Positions 18,516-27,588 of a DNA stretch of 64,000 nucleotides are shown here, piece after piece (positions within the stretch are counted from its first letter, which is position 1; every line of letters starts with the position of its first letter). The stretch covers positions 1-64,000 of the forward strand of contig JAEZOB010000039.1 in assembly GCA_023414355.1 (NCBI GenBank), in the 5' to 3' direction. The position numbers and the translations under genes were made by a program. The DNA is from Bacillota bacterium. GTDB lineage: Bacteria > Bacillota > Clostridia > Lachnospirales > Lachnospiraceae. The notes beneath the pieces were generated by a model, which did not search any database, was not told the DNA's origin, and was given only the letters and a program-made list of their open reading frames with translations.

Positions 18516-18760
18516 CCTAATCCTCCTTCATATGAATAAATAGTTGTCGAACTAGAAGGAGGATTTTCCTCCTGTGAAAATTTACTATCGCAAGCAAGCT
18601 TGCACGAAGAAAGTTCACTTAAGTTTGATTACTTAATTTTTATTATAAGATATTTTAGCTACAAAAGACAAGCTTTATATCAAGAAGTAGCGGAACGAAA
18701 TTTGATCAAAGAGTTAAAATCATCTTGGCATATTAGAATTTGATACCTCAATTAATTTAG
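18516..18760. other. intergenic region upstream of nadE
   Basis: No ORF with a ribosome site is seen. A short hairpin, GGAGGATTTTCCTCC, at about 18557-18572 lies upstream of the nadE start. Otherwise the region is AT-rich and probably holds the nadE promoter. Confidence 0.4.
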
Positions 18761-18761
18761 A

Positions 18762-18790
18762 AATAAAAAAAGCGGCTCAAGGCCGCTTTC
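18762..18790 (-). terminator. intrinsic terminator of 6S RNA
   Basis: Minus-strand AAAGCGGC-CTTGA-GCCGCTTT is followed by a T7 run. It lies about 16 bases after the closing stem of the 6S RNA. Confidence 0.85.
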
Positions 18791-18799
18791 ATCATTAGT

Positions 18800-18982
18800 G
18801 TTATACCCGAAATGCCGTTTCTTGTATTTTGACTCCTAGCTAAGCTAGGTGGGTAACCGCACATAAGCTTCTGCCTTCCGCTTACAAAGGCGGCCTGACA
18901 TCTACTTACGAATAATAGGAATCCCTTTTTAATCATGTAGGTTCAAAATAACAAGAGTGTCGAACATCTCAGGAATTTCTAT
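18800..18982 (-). ncRNA. ssrS: 6S RNA
   Basis: A roughly 180-nt structured transcript on the minus strand. CCTGAGATG at 18973-18965 pairs fully with CATTTCGGG at 18814-18806 as the closing stem. Inside it CTTGTTATTTTGA pairs with TCAAAATACAAG (one bulge). Further in are hairpins CCTACAT...AAGTAGAT and CCGCCTT...AAGCGG. The conserved pieces ATGTTCG, GAACCT, AAGCGGAAGGCAGAAG and GGAGTCAAAA match clostridial 6S RNA as I know it. 6S RNA mimics an open promoter and sequesters sigma-A RNA polymerase when growth slows. A strong promoter and terminator flank it. Confidence 0.88.
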
Positions 18983-18988
18983 AGCTTT

Positions 18989-19017
18989 ATTATACTCTAT
19001 GAAGCACTATTTTTCAA
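18989..19017 (-). promoter_or_regulatory. promoter of 6S RNA
   Basis: TTGAAA (19017-19012), 17-bp spacer, TATAAT (18994-18989); initiation is expected near 18982. Confidence 0.8.
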
Positions 19018-19090
19018 GGTTTTTATCTTTTTTTTGCTCGCCAATTTTTACCGGTCCGTCCAAAATCAGTACAATGCCTGTACCTATGAC

Positions 19091-20581
19091 TTACACACTC
19101 TCTATCATCTCATACAGAGGGAACGTAAAGATAAATTCTGACCCGGCGCCCAGTGTTGAATTAACTTCAATCTGTCCTCCGTGCTTCAGTGCAATCTGTT
19201 TGGCAATTGCAAGTCCAAGACCTGTTCCGCTGGCATTCTGACGAAGATTTGATTTATAAAATTTCTCAAAGATATTTGCAATGTCCACCGGATCAATACC
19301 GATACCTTCATCCTGAATGGATACTGTTATTTTGTCCGTTTTTGAAATATTTATGTGCACCGTTTTGTTATCCTCAGAGAACTTTATGGCATTATCAAGA
19401 ATTACCATAAACATCTGTCTGAGTCGGTCATAATCACCAAGGATCATTACGACGGGTTCATCATTATTGACATCGATCTTAATATTCTTCTTCTGCGCAA
19501 TCGCACCCGCGCTTCTGATAATATCCTCGAATACCTGCAGCAGATTGACTGGCTCTTTCTGAATCGCAAAATCAGGATTCTGCATTTTTGAAAGTAATAA
19601 TAAATCACCAACCAAACGCTCCATGGATTTGCATTCGGATAACATACGGTTGTAGTACTGCTGTACCATATCCTCCTGAGTCACCACGCCATCCGATAAG
19701 GTCTCCGTATATGCCCGGATTACCGTGATCGGAGTCCGTAGCTCATGAGATACATTGGCAAAGAAGTCCAGCCTCATCTGATCCAGCTTCTTTCGCTCAA
19801 TATCATTCTCCAGCAGCTTCTCTGAGAGGATGTCTACCGTTTTGGCCAAATCGCCCAGCTCGTCTTCACGCTTGATTCCTGTCTTGATATGATAATTCCC
19901 CGCTGCAAGTTCCAGGGCTGTGACTCGCATTCGGGATATGGGCATGGATAACTCTGTCGCAAATATAATGATAATGATGAAAGAAATGCCCAATGCTACC
20001 ACACTGCTGAGGACAATCAACGAAAGGCTTTTCTGGATGATGTCAGTTTGATCATCTACCATACTAATGATCAGCACAGCACCGACCACTTCTCTACTTG
20101 CATCAAAAATCGGAGCAGCGGTGGTTATCGTCTCCACACCATACGCTTCATCGTAGCTTGGATTTTGATGATTGGCAATACCATTCAACGCAGTATTGAG
20201 ATTGTCTACATATTGCCTATATTGCGGAATCTTAATAAATTCTTCGTAGCTTTCACCAGTCTCCATGCCTGCTGGTAGCTTATTCTCTGCACCAGGTTTT
20301 CCTACTGTCCAGACATACCAATTGTTAACCCCAATTAAGGTATTTATTTGACCAAGATATTCGGCTTGATTATTTCCTTGTAAAAATCCGGTGGTTAACT
20401 TACTTATCTTATCAGCCTTTAAATCGAGTTCATTAATATTATTTTCAATCGTCATATCTCGATAAAGCTTCATAAAAATAAGACAGATCAATACAGCCGT
20501 GACCAGCATCATCACAGCATAATTCAGGTATAGCTTTACAAACAGCCTGTTGTATAATCGAACTTTATTCTCCTTAGACAT
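19091..20581 (-). CDS. sensor histidine kinase (HAMP/HisKA, WalK/PhoR-like)
   Basis: A 496-residue membrane kinase. A helix at about 18-38, an extracellular domain (about 40-175) and a second helix (about 180-205) lead into a HAMP linker (ELSMPISRMRV...LAAGNYHIK). The HisKA box SHELRTPITVIRAY carries the phospho-histidine. The ATPase domain has the N-box DNAIKFS, DEGIGIDP and GTGLGLAIAKQI. It lies 8 bases after the response regulator gene and forms one operon with it. The stimulus is unknown; the partner probably regulates envelope functions. Confidence 0.95.
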   Translation of the reverse strand: MSKENKVRLYNRLFVKLYLNYAVMMLVTAVLICLIFMKLYRDMTIENNINELDLKADKISKLTTGFLQGNNQAEYLGQINTLIGVNNWYVWTVGKPGAENKLPAGMETGESYEEFIKIPQYRQYVDNLNTALNGIANHQNPSYDEAYGVETITTAAPIFDASREVVGAVLIISMVDDQTDIIQKSLSLIVLSSVVALGISFIIIIIFATELSMPISRMRVTALELAAGNYHIKTGIKREDELGDLAKTVDILSEKLLENDIERKKLDQMRLDFFANVSHELRTPITVIRAYTETLSDGVVTQEDMVQQYYNRMLSECKSMERLVGDLLLLSKMQNPDFAIQKEPVNLLQVFEDIIRSAGAIAQKKNIKIDVNNDEPVVMILGDYDRLRQMFMVILDNAIKFSEDNKTVHINISKTDKITVSIQDEGIGIDPVDIANIFEKFYKSNLRQNASGTGLGLAIAKQIALKHGGQIEVNSTLGAGSEFIFTFPLYEMIESV

Positions 20582-20589
20582 AAGGCTTC

Positions 20590-21285
20590 TTACTTCTCCT
20601 CAATCTCAAATTTATATCCGACTCCCCAGATGGTCTTAATCATCCAGGTAGGATGTTCAATTACATCCAGCTTGGATCGCAGGCGCTTGATATGGGAATC
20701 CACCGTCCTGCTGTCGCCAAAATAGTCAAATCCCCATAAGCTATCCAATAAGTTGTCTCTTGTGAACACCTTATTTGGATTCGAAGCCAAGGTCCACATT
20801 GTTTCTATTTCCTTTTTGGTCAATGAAATTTTATTACCGGAGATATGTAATGTATATTCATCAAGATTAATTTCGAGGTTTCCGACGTTGAGTACATTCT
20901 CTGAGGTGGTGTCTTTCGTAGTTTTTGTCATACGTCTCATCACTGCTCTGACTCTAGCCATAACCTCTCGCGGACTGAACGGTTTTACAATATAATCATC
21001 AGCCCCGATATCAAGCCCCATGATCTTGTCAAAATCCTCACCTCTGGCTGTAATCAGTATGACAGGCACGTTGGACTTACTTCTAATTTTTCTGCAAACC
21101 TCATACCCATCCTCTTTCGGCATCATAACATCCAACAGAACAACGTCAGGGTTGTGCTCTGCAAATAACCGGATTGCTTCCTCTCCGTCATTTGCGACAA
21201 CAGGTTCAAACCCTTCCATTCTGGAGTAAGTGGACAAAATGTCTGTAATGTCATGATTATCGTCAGCGATTAATATATGCTGCAT
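20590..21285 (-). CDS. OmpR-family response regulator
   Basis: 231 residues: a receiver domain (D residues in ADDNHD, phospho-acceptor in VVLLDVMMPKEDG, Lys in IVKPFSPRE), then a winged-helix domain ending SHIKRLRSKLD...VWGVGYKF-like (here IWGVGYKFE). ATG 21285 follows GGGAGA at 8 bases; a TTG two codons earlier is less likely. It is the first gene of the two-component operon and is divergent from the secreted Ig-like gene, which could be a target. Confidence 0.95.
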   Translation of the reverse strand: MQHILIADDNHDITDILSTYSRMEGFEPVVANDGEEAIRLFAEHNPDVVLLDVMMPKEDGYEVCRKIRSKSNVPVILITARGEDFDKIMGLDIGADDYIVKPFSPREVMARVRAVMRRMTKTTKDTTSENVLNVGNLEINLDEYTLHISGNKISLTKKEIETMWTLASNPNKVFTRDNLLDSLWGFDYFGDSRTVDSHIKRLRSKLDVIEHPTWMIKTIWGVGYKFEIEEK

Positions 21286-21299
21286 GATCAATTTCTCCC

Positions 21300-21678
21300 T
21301 TCATCGTTCTTTTCCTGTTTTCTTTGGATGTCTTCTGTAATAATATCTCCATAGATTATCTATATCGCTATTATTATATAGTATAAAGAAATCCGAAACA
21401 AGTAGAAAAACTTATCAAAAAATGATATTCGATCCGAGGATGTCGAAAAACTCTCCCTTGAGTATTAAAACATTCCCACGGGTACAGACTGAAACGTAGT
21501 AAATTGGGTAAATCGATAAAAAAAGACTGAAGAAATTAGGAAAAAATTTTGGAATATATTTAGTATTTATTATATAATTTTTAGCAATATGACACTTTTC
21601 TGACAAAAACAAATGCTATTATATGGTTAGATAGGATAGGATGTGACAAAGGGATTTCCATAAATCGGAGGAATAGCC
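21300..21678. other. divergent promoter region
   Basis: 380 bases with no supported ORF. AT-rich stretches with several TATAAT-like boxes are present (for example near 21370 and 21615). It should hold promoters for the two-component operon on the left and the secreted protein on the right. Confidence 0.4.
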
Positions 21679-22653
21679 ATGAACAAGAAATCAATATGTA
21701 GATGCTTTATTACATTTGGCTTACTTCTTTTCTTTACCGTGCTTTTACCATTTACTTCATATGATGTCGCGACAGCAAAAGCAGCTAATTTAGGTACGGA
21801 TAAGGAGAAAGCAGATAGCTACACTATTGTAAAAAGCGTTACATTAGTCAAGGGCAAATCATATACTTTGAATGTTTTCAATTTAGGCGAAAAGGCTAAA
21901 TTGAGCTTCAAATCCAATGATTCGGAAGTTGCTTCTGTTAGTAATGACGGTACGATTACAGCCAATAACGTAGGTGCCACTGTTGTTACAGTTACAATTA
22001 AGGATGGCGGAGTTAAAACCAATCTGACTTGCGATGTTATCGTCGGTCCCCCCGCTATTAGTGTGAAATGGACAAAGGAAAGGGTTATTCTCGGGCTAAA
22101 CAGCGAAATCATCCTGAAGGTAATTATTAAACCCGACAATTCCCCGGAAGGAGCCTCCTTCTTCAGCAATGATGAAGCGATTGCAACTGTTAGTTCGGGT
22201 GGGCGTATCAATGCAAAAAAGATCGGTATGACCTATGTATTTGCAGAAATCACCCCCAATCCGGATGGTTCACGCAGATATACTACTTGTGCAGTATATG
22301 TGACCAGCCCCGCTGATGCTTCTGTTTTTGAGAATTATTTGAATCTGCCTGAGTTCAGTAGAGTTGCCAGCTCCGACCTGTACAAAGCATTGAATGATTT
22401 CTTCAGCAGTGGAAGCGCAGCAGCGGCAGTATCGCCTGATGGAACCTCTACCTTGATTAACGATCTGGATAAATATCTGGATGGTAAACTGAAGCTTACC
22501 GAGATCCGCGCTAAGATCAAGGCAGAAGCTGAAGCTGCCCTTCAAAAGACAGCTCCAACAGCTACACCGACTCCTTCAGCTAATACAGCGGCTACTAACA
22601 CTTCAACAACCAATAAAGTAACAGAAACAAGTTCTGATAATCAGGCTAAGTAA
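21679..22653 (+). CDS. secreted protein with two bacterial Ig-like (BIG2) domains
   Basis: A 324-residue exported protein. The signal peptide spans about 1-37 (hydrophobic 12-28, cut near AKAA). Two Ig-like group 2 domains (about 50-120 and 125-210) each show the ending pattern of the fold: GTITANNVGATVVTV and GRINAKKIGMTYVFA. Then come a helical stretch and a Thr/Ser/Ala-rich low-complexity tail. No anchor is seen, so it is secreted or loosely wall-bound. CGGAGG precedes the ATG. Function is probably adhesion or polymer binding, inferred only from the fold. Confidence 0.8.
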   Translation: MNKKSICRCFITFGLLLFFTVLLPFTSYDVATAKAANLGTDKEKADSYTIVKSVTLVKGKSYTLNVFNLGEKAKLSFKSNDSEVASVSNDGTITANNVGATVVTVTIKDGGVKTNLTCDVIVGPPAISVKWTKERVILGLNSEIILKVIIKPDNSPEGASFFSNDEAIATVSSGGRINAKKIGMTYVFAEITPNPDGSRRYTTCAVYVTSPADASVFENYLNLPEFSRVASSDLYKALNDFFSSGSAAAAVSPDGTSTLINDLDKYLDGKLKLTEIRAKIKAEAEAALQKTAPTATPTPSANTAATNTSTTNKVTETSSDNQAK

Positions 22654-22717
22654 AATTCTTAGCGAAAGCTATATGATTACTCACGAGACAGTTTAGACAG
22701 ATACCTGACGTCACAAT

Positions 22718-22744
22718 AAGGACGTATCCAACGGATACGTCCTT
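22718..22744. terminator. bidirectional intrinsic terminator
   Basis: A perfect 12-bp stem AAGGACGTATCC/GGATACGTCCTT with loop AAC, followed by TT-rich sequence. It separates convergent genes. Confidence 0.85.
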
Positions 22745-22760
22745 TTATATTACTCTGAAG

Positions 22761-23249
22761 TTAATAGCCAAAGGTTCCCTCGAGAGATTCATCATGATTG
22801 ACCCAATCTTCAACATTAATCACACGATACTCATCCTTAGTATCACGAACATAAACCTTTTCTATACCGGCATTAATCACCATTCGTTTACACATAGAAC
22901 AACAGGTGGTATTCTTCACATATTCCCCGGTGCTGATCTCAATGCCGACCAGATATAAGGAGCTACCCAGCATCTTGTCTCTGGAAGCACTGATGATCGC
23001 ATTTGCTTCCGCATGGACACTACGACATAGCTCATAGCGTTCCCCTCTGGGAATATTTAATTTTTCACGGATACACACCCCCATATCCGTGCAATTTCTC
23101 CTACCTCTGGGAGCCCCGACATAGCCGGTAGAAATCACCTCGTCATTCTTCACCAGCACAGCTCCGTATCGCTTTCTGAAGCAGGTCCCTCTCTGAGATA
23201 CGGTCTCTGCCAAATCCAGATAATAATTCACTTTATCTCTTCTAGCCAT
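22761..23249 (-). CDS. deoxycytidylate (dCMP) deaminase
   Basis: A 162-residue zinc deaminase of the ComEB/dCMP deaminase family. The zinc site is SVHAEANAI (His, catalytic Glu) with CCSMC (two Cys ligands). The N-terminal RGTCFRKRYGAVLV and GAPRGRRNC segments match the family. It converts dCMP to dUMP, feeding thymidylate synthesis. It is a single gene with its own promoter region. Confidence 0.93.
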   Translation of the reverse strand: MARRDKVNYYLDLAETVSQRGTCFRKRYGAVLVKNDEVISTGYVGAPRGRRNCTDMGVCIREKLNIPRGERYELCRSVHAEANAIISASRDKMLGSSLYLVGIEISTGEYVKNTTCCSMCKRMVINAGIEKVYVRDTKDEYRVINVEDWVNHDESLEGTFGY

Positions 23250-23283
23250 TTCCTTTTCCTCCCGGTTCTGTACTCTTGTGTAC

Positions 23284-23331
23284 GGTCCTATGTACTTACG
23301 GTCTTTTGTATTTATGGTCTTTTGTATTTAT
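23284..23331. repeat. three tandem 16-bp repeats upstream of dCMP deaminase
   Basis: GGTCTTTTGTATTTAT at 23300-23315 and 23316-23331 is exact. A diverged first copy, GGTCCTATGTACTTAC, lies at 23284-23299. The repeats are in the promoter region of the deaminase gene. Confidence 0.7.
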
Positions 23332-23544
23332 CGATCTTATATAATTATCTGTATTATACAATAGGCTGCTGATCATGTCACCTAATTTCTTGCAAGCTTC
23401 TATATGATGTCACCTCCGAATTCAGTCAGCAGGAAACCTCCTTTAGATTCTGCATGGAAATGATTATAAATTCTATTTATTATTCCGGACAATCTGTATT
23501 ATAATAAAGCTATCGAAATATAAAACAAGAAAGGTGGTTCTAAC

Positions 23545-23913
23545 ATGAATTTTAAATTTGTACATAATAATTTCAATGTCCTGGATCTGGACAAATCAAT
23601 AAAATTTTATCAGGAAGCCTTAGGACTTTCAGAAGTAAAAAGATTCTCTCCCTCAAGCGGTGAATTCACTATCGTTTTCTTAGGAGATGGCATTACCTCC
23701 CATCAACTGGAGCTGACCTGGCTAAGGGATCGGGAGCTCCCCTACAACCTTGGTGATAACGAATTTCACCTCGCCCTTGTAGTGGATGATTTTGATATCG
23801 CCTACCAAAAGCATAAGAAAATGGGCTGCATCTGCTATGAGAATACGGCTATGGGACTGTACTTCATCAGCGATCCGGATGGGTACTGGATCGAAATCAT
23901 CCCCACCAGATAG
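23545..23913 (+). CDS. VOC family protein (glyoxalase I-like)
   Basis: 122 residues with two beta-alpha-beta-beta-beta modules of the vicinal oxygen chelate fold. The metal-site pattern of glyoxalase I is present: His near the N-terminus (KFVHNNFNV), Glu in HQLELTW, His in NEFHLALVV and Glu in YWIEIIP. It is therefore a good lactoylglutathione-lyase candidate, though clostridia usually lack glutathione, so the thiol or substrate may differ. AAAGGTGG precedes the ATG. Single gene. Confidence 0.85.
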   Translation: MNFKFVHNNFNVLDLDKSIKFYQEALGLSEVKRFSPSSGEFTIVFLGDGITSHQLELTWLRDRELPYNLGDNEFHLALVVDDFDIAYQKHKKMGCICYENTAMGLYFISDPDGYWIEIIPTR

Positions 23914-23948
23914 GATCTAGTTTGATATGATTTGGTGAACAAAGGGAC

Positions 23949-24240
23949 GGATTTTGCTGAGGGTCTTCCTACCGGGTGCAGTAAAGTGCGGAACTCACGC
24001 TAGCAGGGACTAAGGGCTCTATCTCCGCTTGGAACAGCTGGATACGCGCAAAACTCCTCAAGAATAAACTGATACAGGATACCTAAAGTAGTATCTTATG
24101 TGTCAGTCTATTCTTTCGTCAGACAGTTGCGCTGCGCGATCTCTCGCGTATCCGGCTTCATCGCTTCGATAGAACCTAAGTCCTGCACGCGCTCCTTCAA
24201 GCACTTTACTGTACCCGATAGGATGACCCTCGCAAAATCC
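23949..24240. repeat. long degenerate inverted repeat
   Basis: The left arm, starting GGATTTTGC at 23949, aligns with the reverse complement of the right arm, ending at 24240. Shared blocks include CAGTAAAGTGC, CTCTATC-like and GGATACGCG. The arms are about 140-150 bp, meet near 24087 and differ at many places. Short frames across it are not supported as genes. It may be a decayed pair of insertion-sequence or MITE copies, or a genome-wide repeat. Confidence 0.65.
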
Positions 24241-24324
24241 TGTCTGAGTAAGCTTATTAATAAAATAAATATTAGTGTTTCTGGCCTATATGGTGGGGAT
24301 GTAGACATAAATCGTGCTTAAAAG

Positions 24325-24370
24325 GAAGAGCAGGTAAATTACAATTCATTGCATAATTCACCTGCTCTTC
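24325..24370 (-). terminator. terminator of carAB
   Basis: GAAGAGCAGGT and ACCTGCTCTTC form an 11-bp stem, extended by partial AATT pairing, just after carB on the minus strand. Confidence 0.7.
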
Positions 24371-24393
24371 TTTCTTTATCGATATTAATTTGA

Positions 24394-27300
24394 TTACAGC
24401 TGAGCTACATCCACCAGGGTAATGTCACTGTTGTCGCTCTCCATACTTGTAAGCAGGGCTGCCGCGGTATCCAGGGCTGTGAAGCAGGTAACACCGGTCT
24501 CGATGGAGGTACGACGGATCAGGAAACCATCTCTCGTCTTATCGCGGCCCATGGTAGGTGTATTAATGACAAAATCAATCTCGTGACTCAAAATCAAATC
24601 AAGGATGTTAGGGCTTTCATGTTCGATTTTTCCAATGGTGGTTGCAGGAATTCCATTCCCCGTCAGTGCTGCTGCAGTACCCTTTGTCGCATAGATCTGA
24701 TAGCCAAGAGCGATCAATCTTCTGCCGAGCTCCACCGCTTCTCCCTGATCCTGTTTCTTCACCGTCATGATCATCTTCTTATGCTTCGGGAGATTGATTC
24801 CGGCGCCAACAAAGGCCTTATATAAAGCTTCGTGGAAGGTTTTTGCTATACCCAGACACTCACCGGTAGATTTCATCTCAGGTCCCAGGCTGATCTCTGC
24901 GCCACGTAGCTTCTCAAAGGAGAATACCGGCATTTTAATGGCAATGTATTCCGACTCAGGCCATAAACCGGGGGTATATCCGAGGCTCTTGATTTTCTCC
25001 CCAAGAATAACCTTGGTAGCGATATCTACGATCGGCAAGGAGGTTACCTTACTGATGTATGGTACAGTACGGCTGGAACGGGGATTAACTTCAATAACAT
25101 ATACTTTCTCACTGTAAACGATGAACTGTATGTTGATCAGTCCAATGACATGTAATGAGTTGGCAAGCTTCTTCGTATAGTTTACGATATCTACTTTTAC
25201 CTTGCGGCTGACACTCTGGGAAGGATAAACCGATATACTGTCACCGGAGTGAATGCCGGCTCTCTCAATATGCTCCATGATACCCGGGATTAGGATATCC
25301 TCACCATCACATACGGCATCTACTTCTACTTCCTTGCCCATGAGGTATTTATCTACTAAGATCGGATGCTCCTGTACCGTCATATTGATAATTCTCATAA
25401 ATTCTATGATATCGTCGTCACAAATAGCAATCTGCATGCCCTGACCGCCGAGTACATAAGAAGGACGAACCAGCACCGGATAGCCTAGCTCATTCGCTGC
25501 TGCCAGCGCTTCCTCTGTCGTTAATACCGTCTTTCCGGCAGGTCTCGGGATCCCGCATTCCTCCAATATCTTATCAAATAATTCTCTATCCTCAGCCGCA
25601 TCCACATCGGCTGCAGAGGTTCCAAGGATCGGAACTCCCATCTTTAGGAGCGCTTCTGTCAGTTTAATTGCGGTCTGCCCGCCGAACTGAACTACTGCAC
25701 CGTCCGGTTGCTCCATATCTACGATATTTTCTACATCCTCAGGAGTTAAGGGTTCAAAGTAAAGCTTATCTGCGATATCAAAATCCGTGCTGACTGTCTC
25801 CGGATTATTATTAACAATAATAGTCTCGCAGCCGCTGTTCGCCAGAGCCCAAACACTGTGTACAGAGCAATAATCGAATTCGATACCCTGTCCGATACGG
25901 ATCGGACCGGAGCCAAGCACCATGATTTTTTTCTTTCCGCTGGTCTTCTCCACTTCATTAAAGCTGCCGAAGGAAGAGTAATAATAGGGCGTCTCCGCAT
26001 CGAATTCTGCCGCACAGGTGTCTACCATCTTATAGGCTGCAATAATACCATTTTGCTTACGAGTTGCCTTAATCTCAGCCACACTCTTTCCTGTAAGCTC
26101 TGAGATGACGCGATCAGGGTAGCCGAGTCTCTTCGCTTCTGCCAAAAGCTCCACTGTCAGAGTCTTCTCTGCCAACTGTTTTTCCATCTCTACAAGGATT
26201 GCGATTTTATCGATGAACCAATAGTCAATTTTATTAATTTCATGAATTGTCTCATAGGAGACACCTCTTCTGATTGCTTCCGCGATCACAAATAATCTTC
26301 TGTCATCTACCTTTTGAAGGTCAACCATAATTTCATCCATGGTCATGGAGCCATAATTGCCATAATTCAGACTGTAGATGTTCTGCTCCAGGGAACGAAG
26401 TGCTTTCATCAATGCTGCCTCAAAGTTCGTGCTGATCGCCATAACCTCTCCGGTCGCTTTCATCTGTGTAGTTAACAAACGCTTTGCGGTAATGAATTTA
26501 TCAAAAGGCCATTTCGGGATTTTTACAACCACGTAATCCAAAGTCGGCTCAAAACTTGCATAGGTCTTCTTAGTTACTGCATTCTGGATCTCATCCAGTT
26601 GATAACCGAGAGCGATCTTAGCTGCAACCTTAGCAATCGGATACCCTGTAGCCTTGGAAGCTAGGGCTGAGGAACGACTCACACGGGGATTTACCTCGAT
26701 GACACAATATTCAAAGGTATCCGGATGAAGAGCATACTGCACATTACAGCCACCTGTGATGCCAAGCTCAGTGATAATATTTAAGGATGCACTTCTCAGC
26801 ATCTGGTATTCTTTATCTCCGAGGGTCTGGGAAGGAGCTACTACGATACTGTCACCGGTATGTACTCCGACCGGATCGATATTCTCCATATTACAAACTG
26901 TAATGCAATTACCTGCACTATCACGCATTACCTCATATTCGATTTCCTTCCAGCCAGCGATCGAACGCTCAATCAAGCATTGTCCGACACGGGAAAGTCG
27001 CAAACCATTGGTACAGATGTCTACCAGTTCTTCCTTCGTGGCTGCAATTCCTCCGCCACTACCCCCCAAGGTATAAGCGGGACGAACTACCACCGGATAA
27101 CCGATGGTATCTGCAAAGGCAATCGCATGTTCCACAGTTGTTACTACTTCACTGGGGGCACAGGGTTCACCGATCTTCTCCATCGTTTGCTTAAATTCCA
27201 GACGATCCTCAGCCTTCTTAATGGTTTGGGAGGTGGTTCCGATTAATCTTACGTCATTCTCACGAAGAAATCCGGATTCTTCAAGCTCCATAGCGATATT

Positions 27301-27588
27301 TAAAGCTGCCTGGCCTCCGAGAGTCGGTAATACACTATCGGGCTTCTCCTTCAGGATAATCCTTTTTACGAAGTCGGGGGTCAATGGTTCAATATATACG
27401 AAGTCAGCAATTTCCTTATCCGTCATGATGGTCGCAGGATTAGAATTTACCAATACCACGCAGATGCCCTCTTCCTTCAAAGAGCGACATGCCTGAGTTC
27501 CCGCATAATCAAATTCTGCTGCCTGCCCGATCACAATCGGACCTGAACCGATTACCAATACTTTTTTGATATCCTCTATTCTTGGCAT
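24394..27588 (-). CDS. carB: carbamoyl-phosphate synthase large subunit
   Basis: 1064 residues with two ATP-grasp halves: N-terminal carboxyphosphate domain (KVLVIGSGPIVIGQ at the start) and C-terminal carbamate kinase half (MVLGSGPIRIGQG near 555). Each half has the VRPAYTLGG or VRPSYVLGG nucleotide loop. The last 130 residues form the MGS-like regulatory domain. With CarA it makes carbamoyl phosphate from bicarbonate, glutamine and ATP for arginine and pyrimidine synthesis. Its ATG shares one base with the carA stop (TAATG), so the two are translationally coupled. Confidence 0.98.
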   Translation of the reverse strand: MPRIEDIKKVLVIGSGPIVIGQAAEFDYAGTQACRSLKEEGICVVLVNSNPATIMTDKEIADFVYIEPLTPDFVKRIILKEKPDSVLPTLGGQAALNIAMELEESGFLRENDVRLIGTTSQTIKKAEDRLEFKQTMEKIGEPCAPSEVVTTVEHAIAFADTIGYPVVVRPAYTLGGSGGGIAATKEELVDICTNGLRLSRVGQCLIERSIAGWKEIEYEVMRDSAGNCITVCNMENIDPVGVHTGDSIVVAPSQTLGDKEYQMLRSASLNIITELGITGGCNVQYALHPDTFEYCVIEVNPRVSRSSALASKATGYPIAKVAAKIALGYQLDEIQNAVTKKTYASFEPTLDYVVVKIPKWPFDKFITAKRLLTTQMKATGEVMAISTNFEAALMKALRSLEQNIYSLNYGNYGSMTMDEIMVDLQKVDDRRLFVIAEAIRRGVSYETIHEINKIDYWFIDKIAILVEMEKQLAEKTLTVELLAEAKRLGYPDRVISELTGKSVAEIKATRKQNGIIAAYKMVDTCAAEFDAETPYYYSSFGSFNEVEKTSGKKKIMVLGSGPIRIGQGIEFDYCSVHSVWALANSGCETIIVNNNPETVSTDFDIADKLYFEPLTPEDVENIVDMEQPDGAVVQFGGQTAIKLTEALLKMGVPILGTSAADVDAAEDRELFDKILEECGIPRPAGKTVLTTEEALAAANELGYPVLVRPSYVLGGQGMQIAICDDDIIEFMRIINMTVQEHPILVDKYLMGKEVEVDAVCDGEDILIPGIMEHIERAGIHSGDSISVYPSQSVSRKVKVDIVNYTKKLANSLHVIGLINIQFIVYSEKVYVIEVNPRSSRTVPYISKVTSLPIVDIATKVILGEKIKSLGYTPGLWPESEYIAIKMPVFSFEKLRGAEISLGPEMKSTGECLGIAKTFHEALYKAFVGAGINLPKHKKMIMTVKKQDQGEAVELGRRLIALGYQIYATKGTAAALTGNGIPATTIGKIEHESPNILDLILSHEIDFVINTPTMGRDKTRDGFLIRRTSIETGVTCFTALDTAAALLTSMESDNSDITLVDVAQL

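Noticed and set aside
24100..24321. Short frames on both strands in the inverted repeat
   Set aside because: They follow the repeat rather than a protein pattern and lack ribosome sites.
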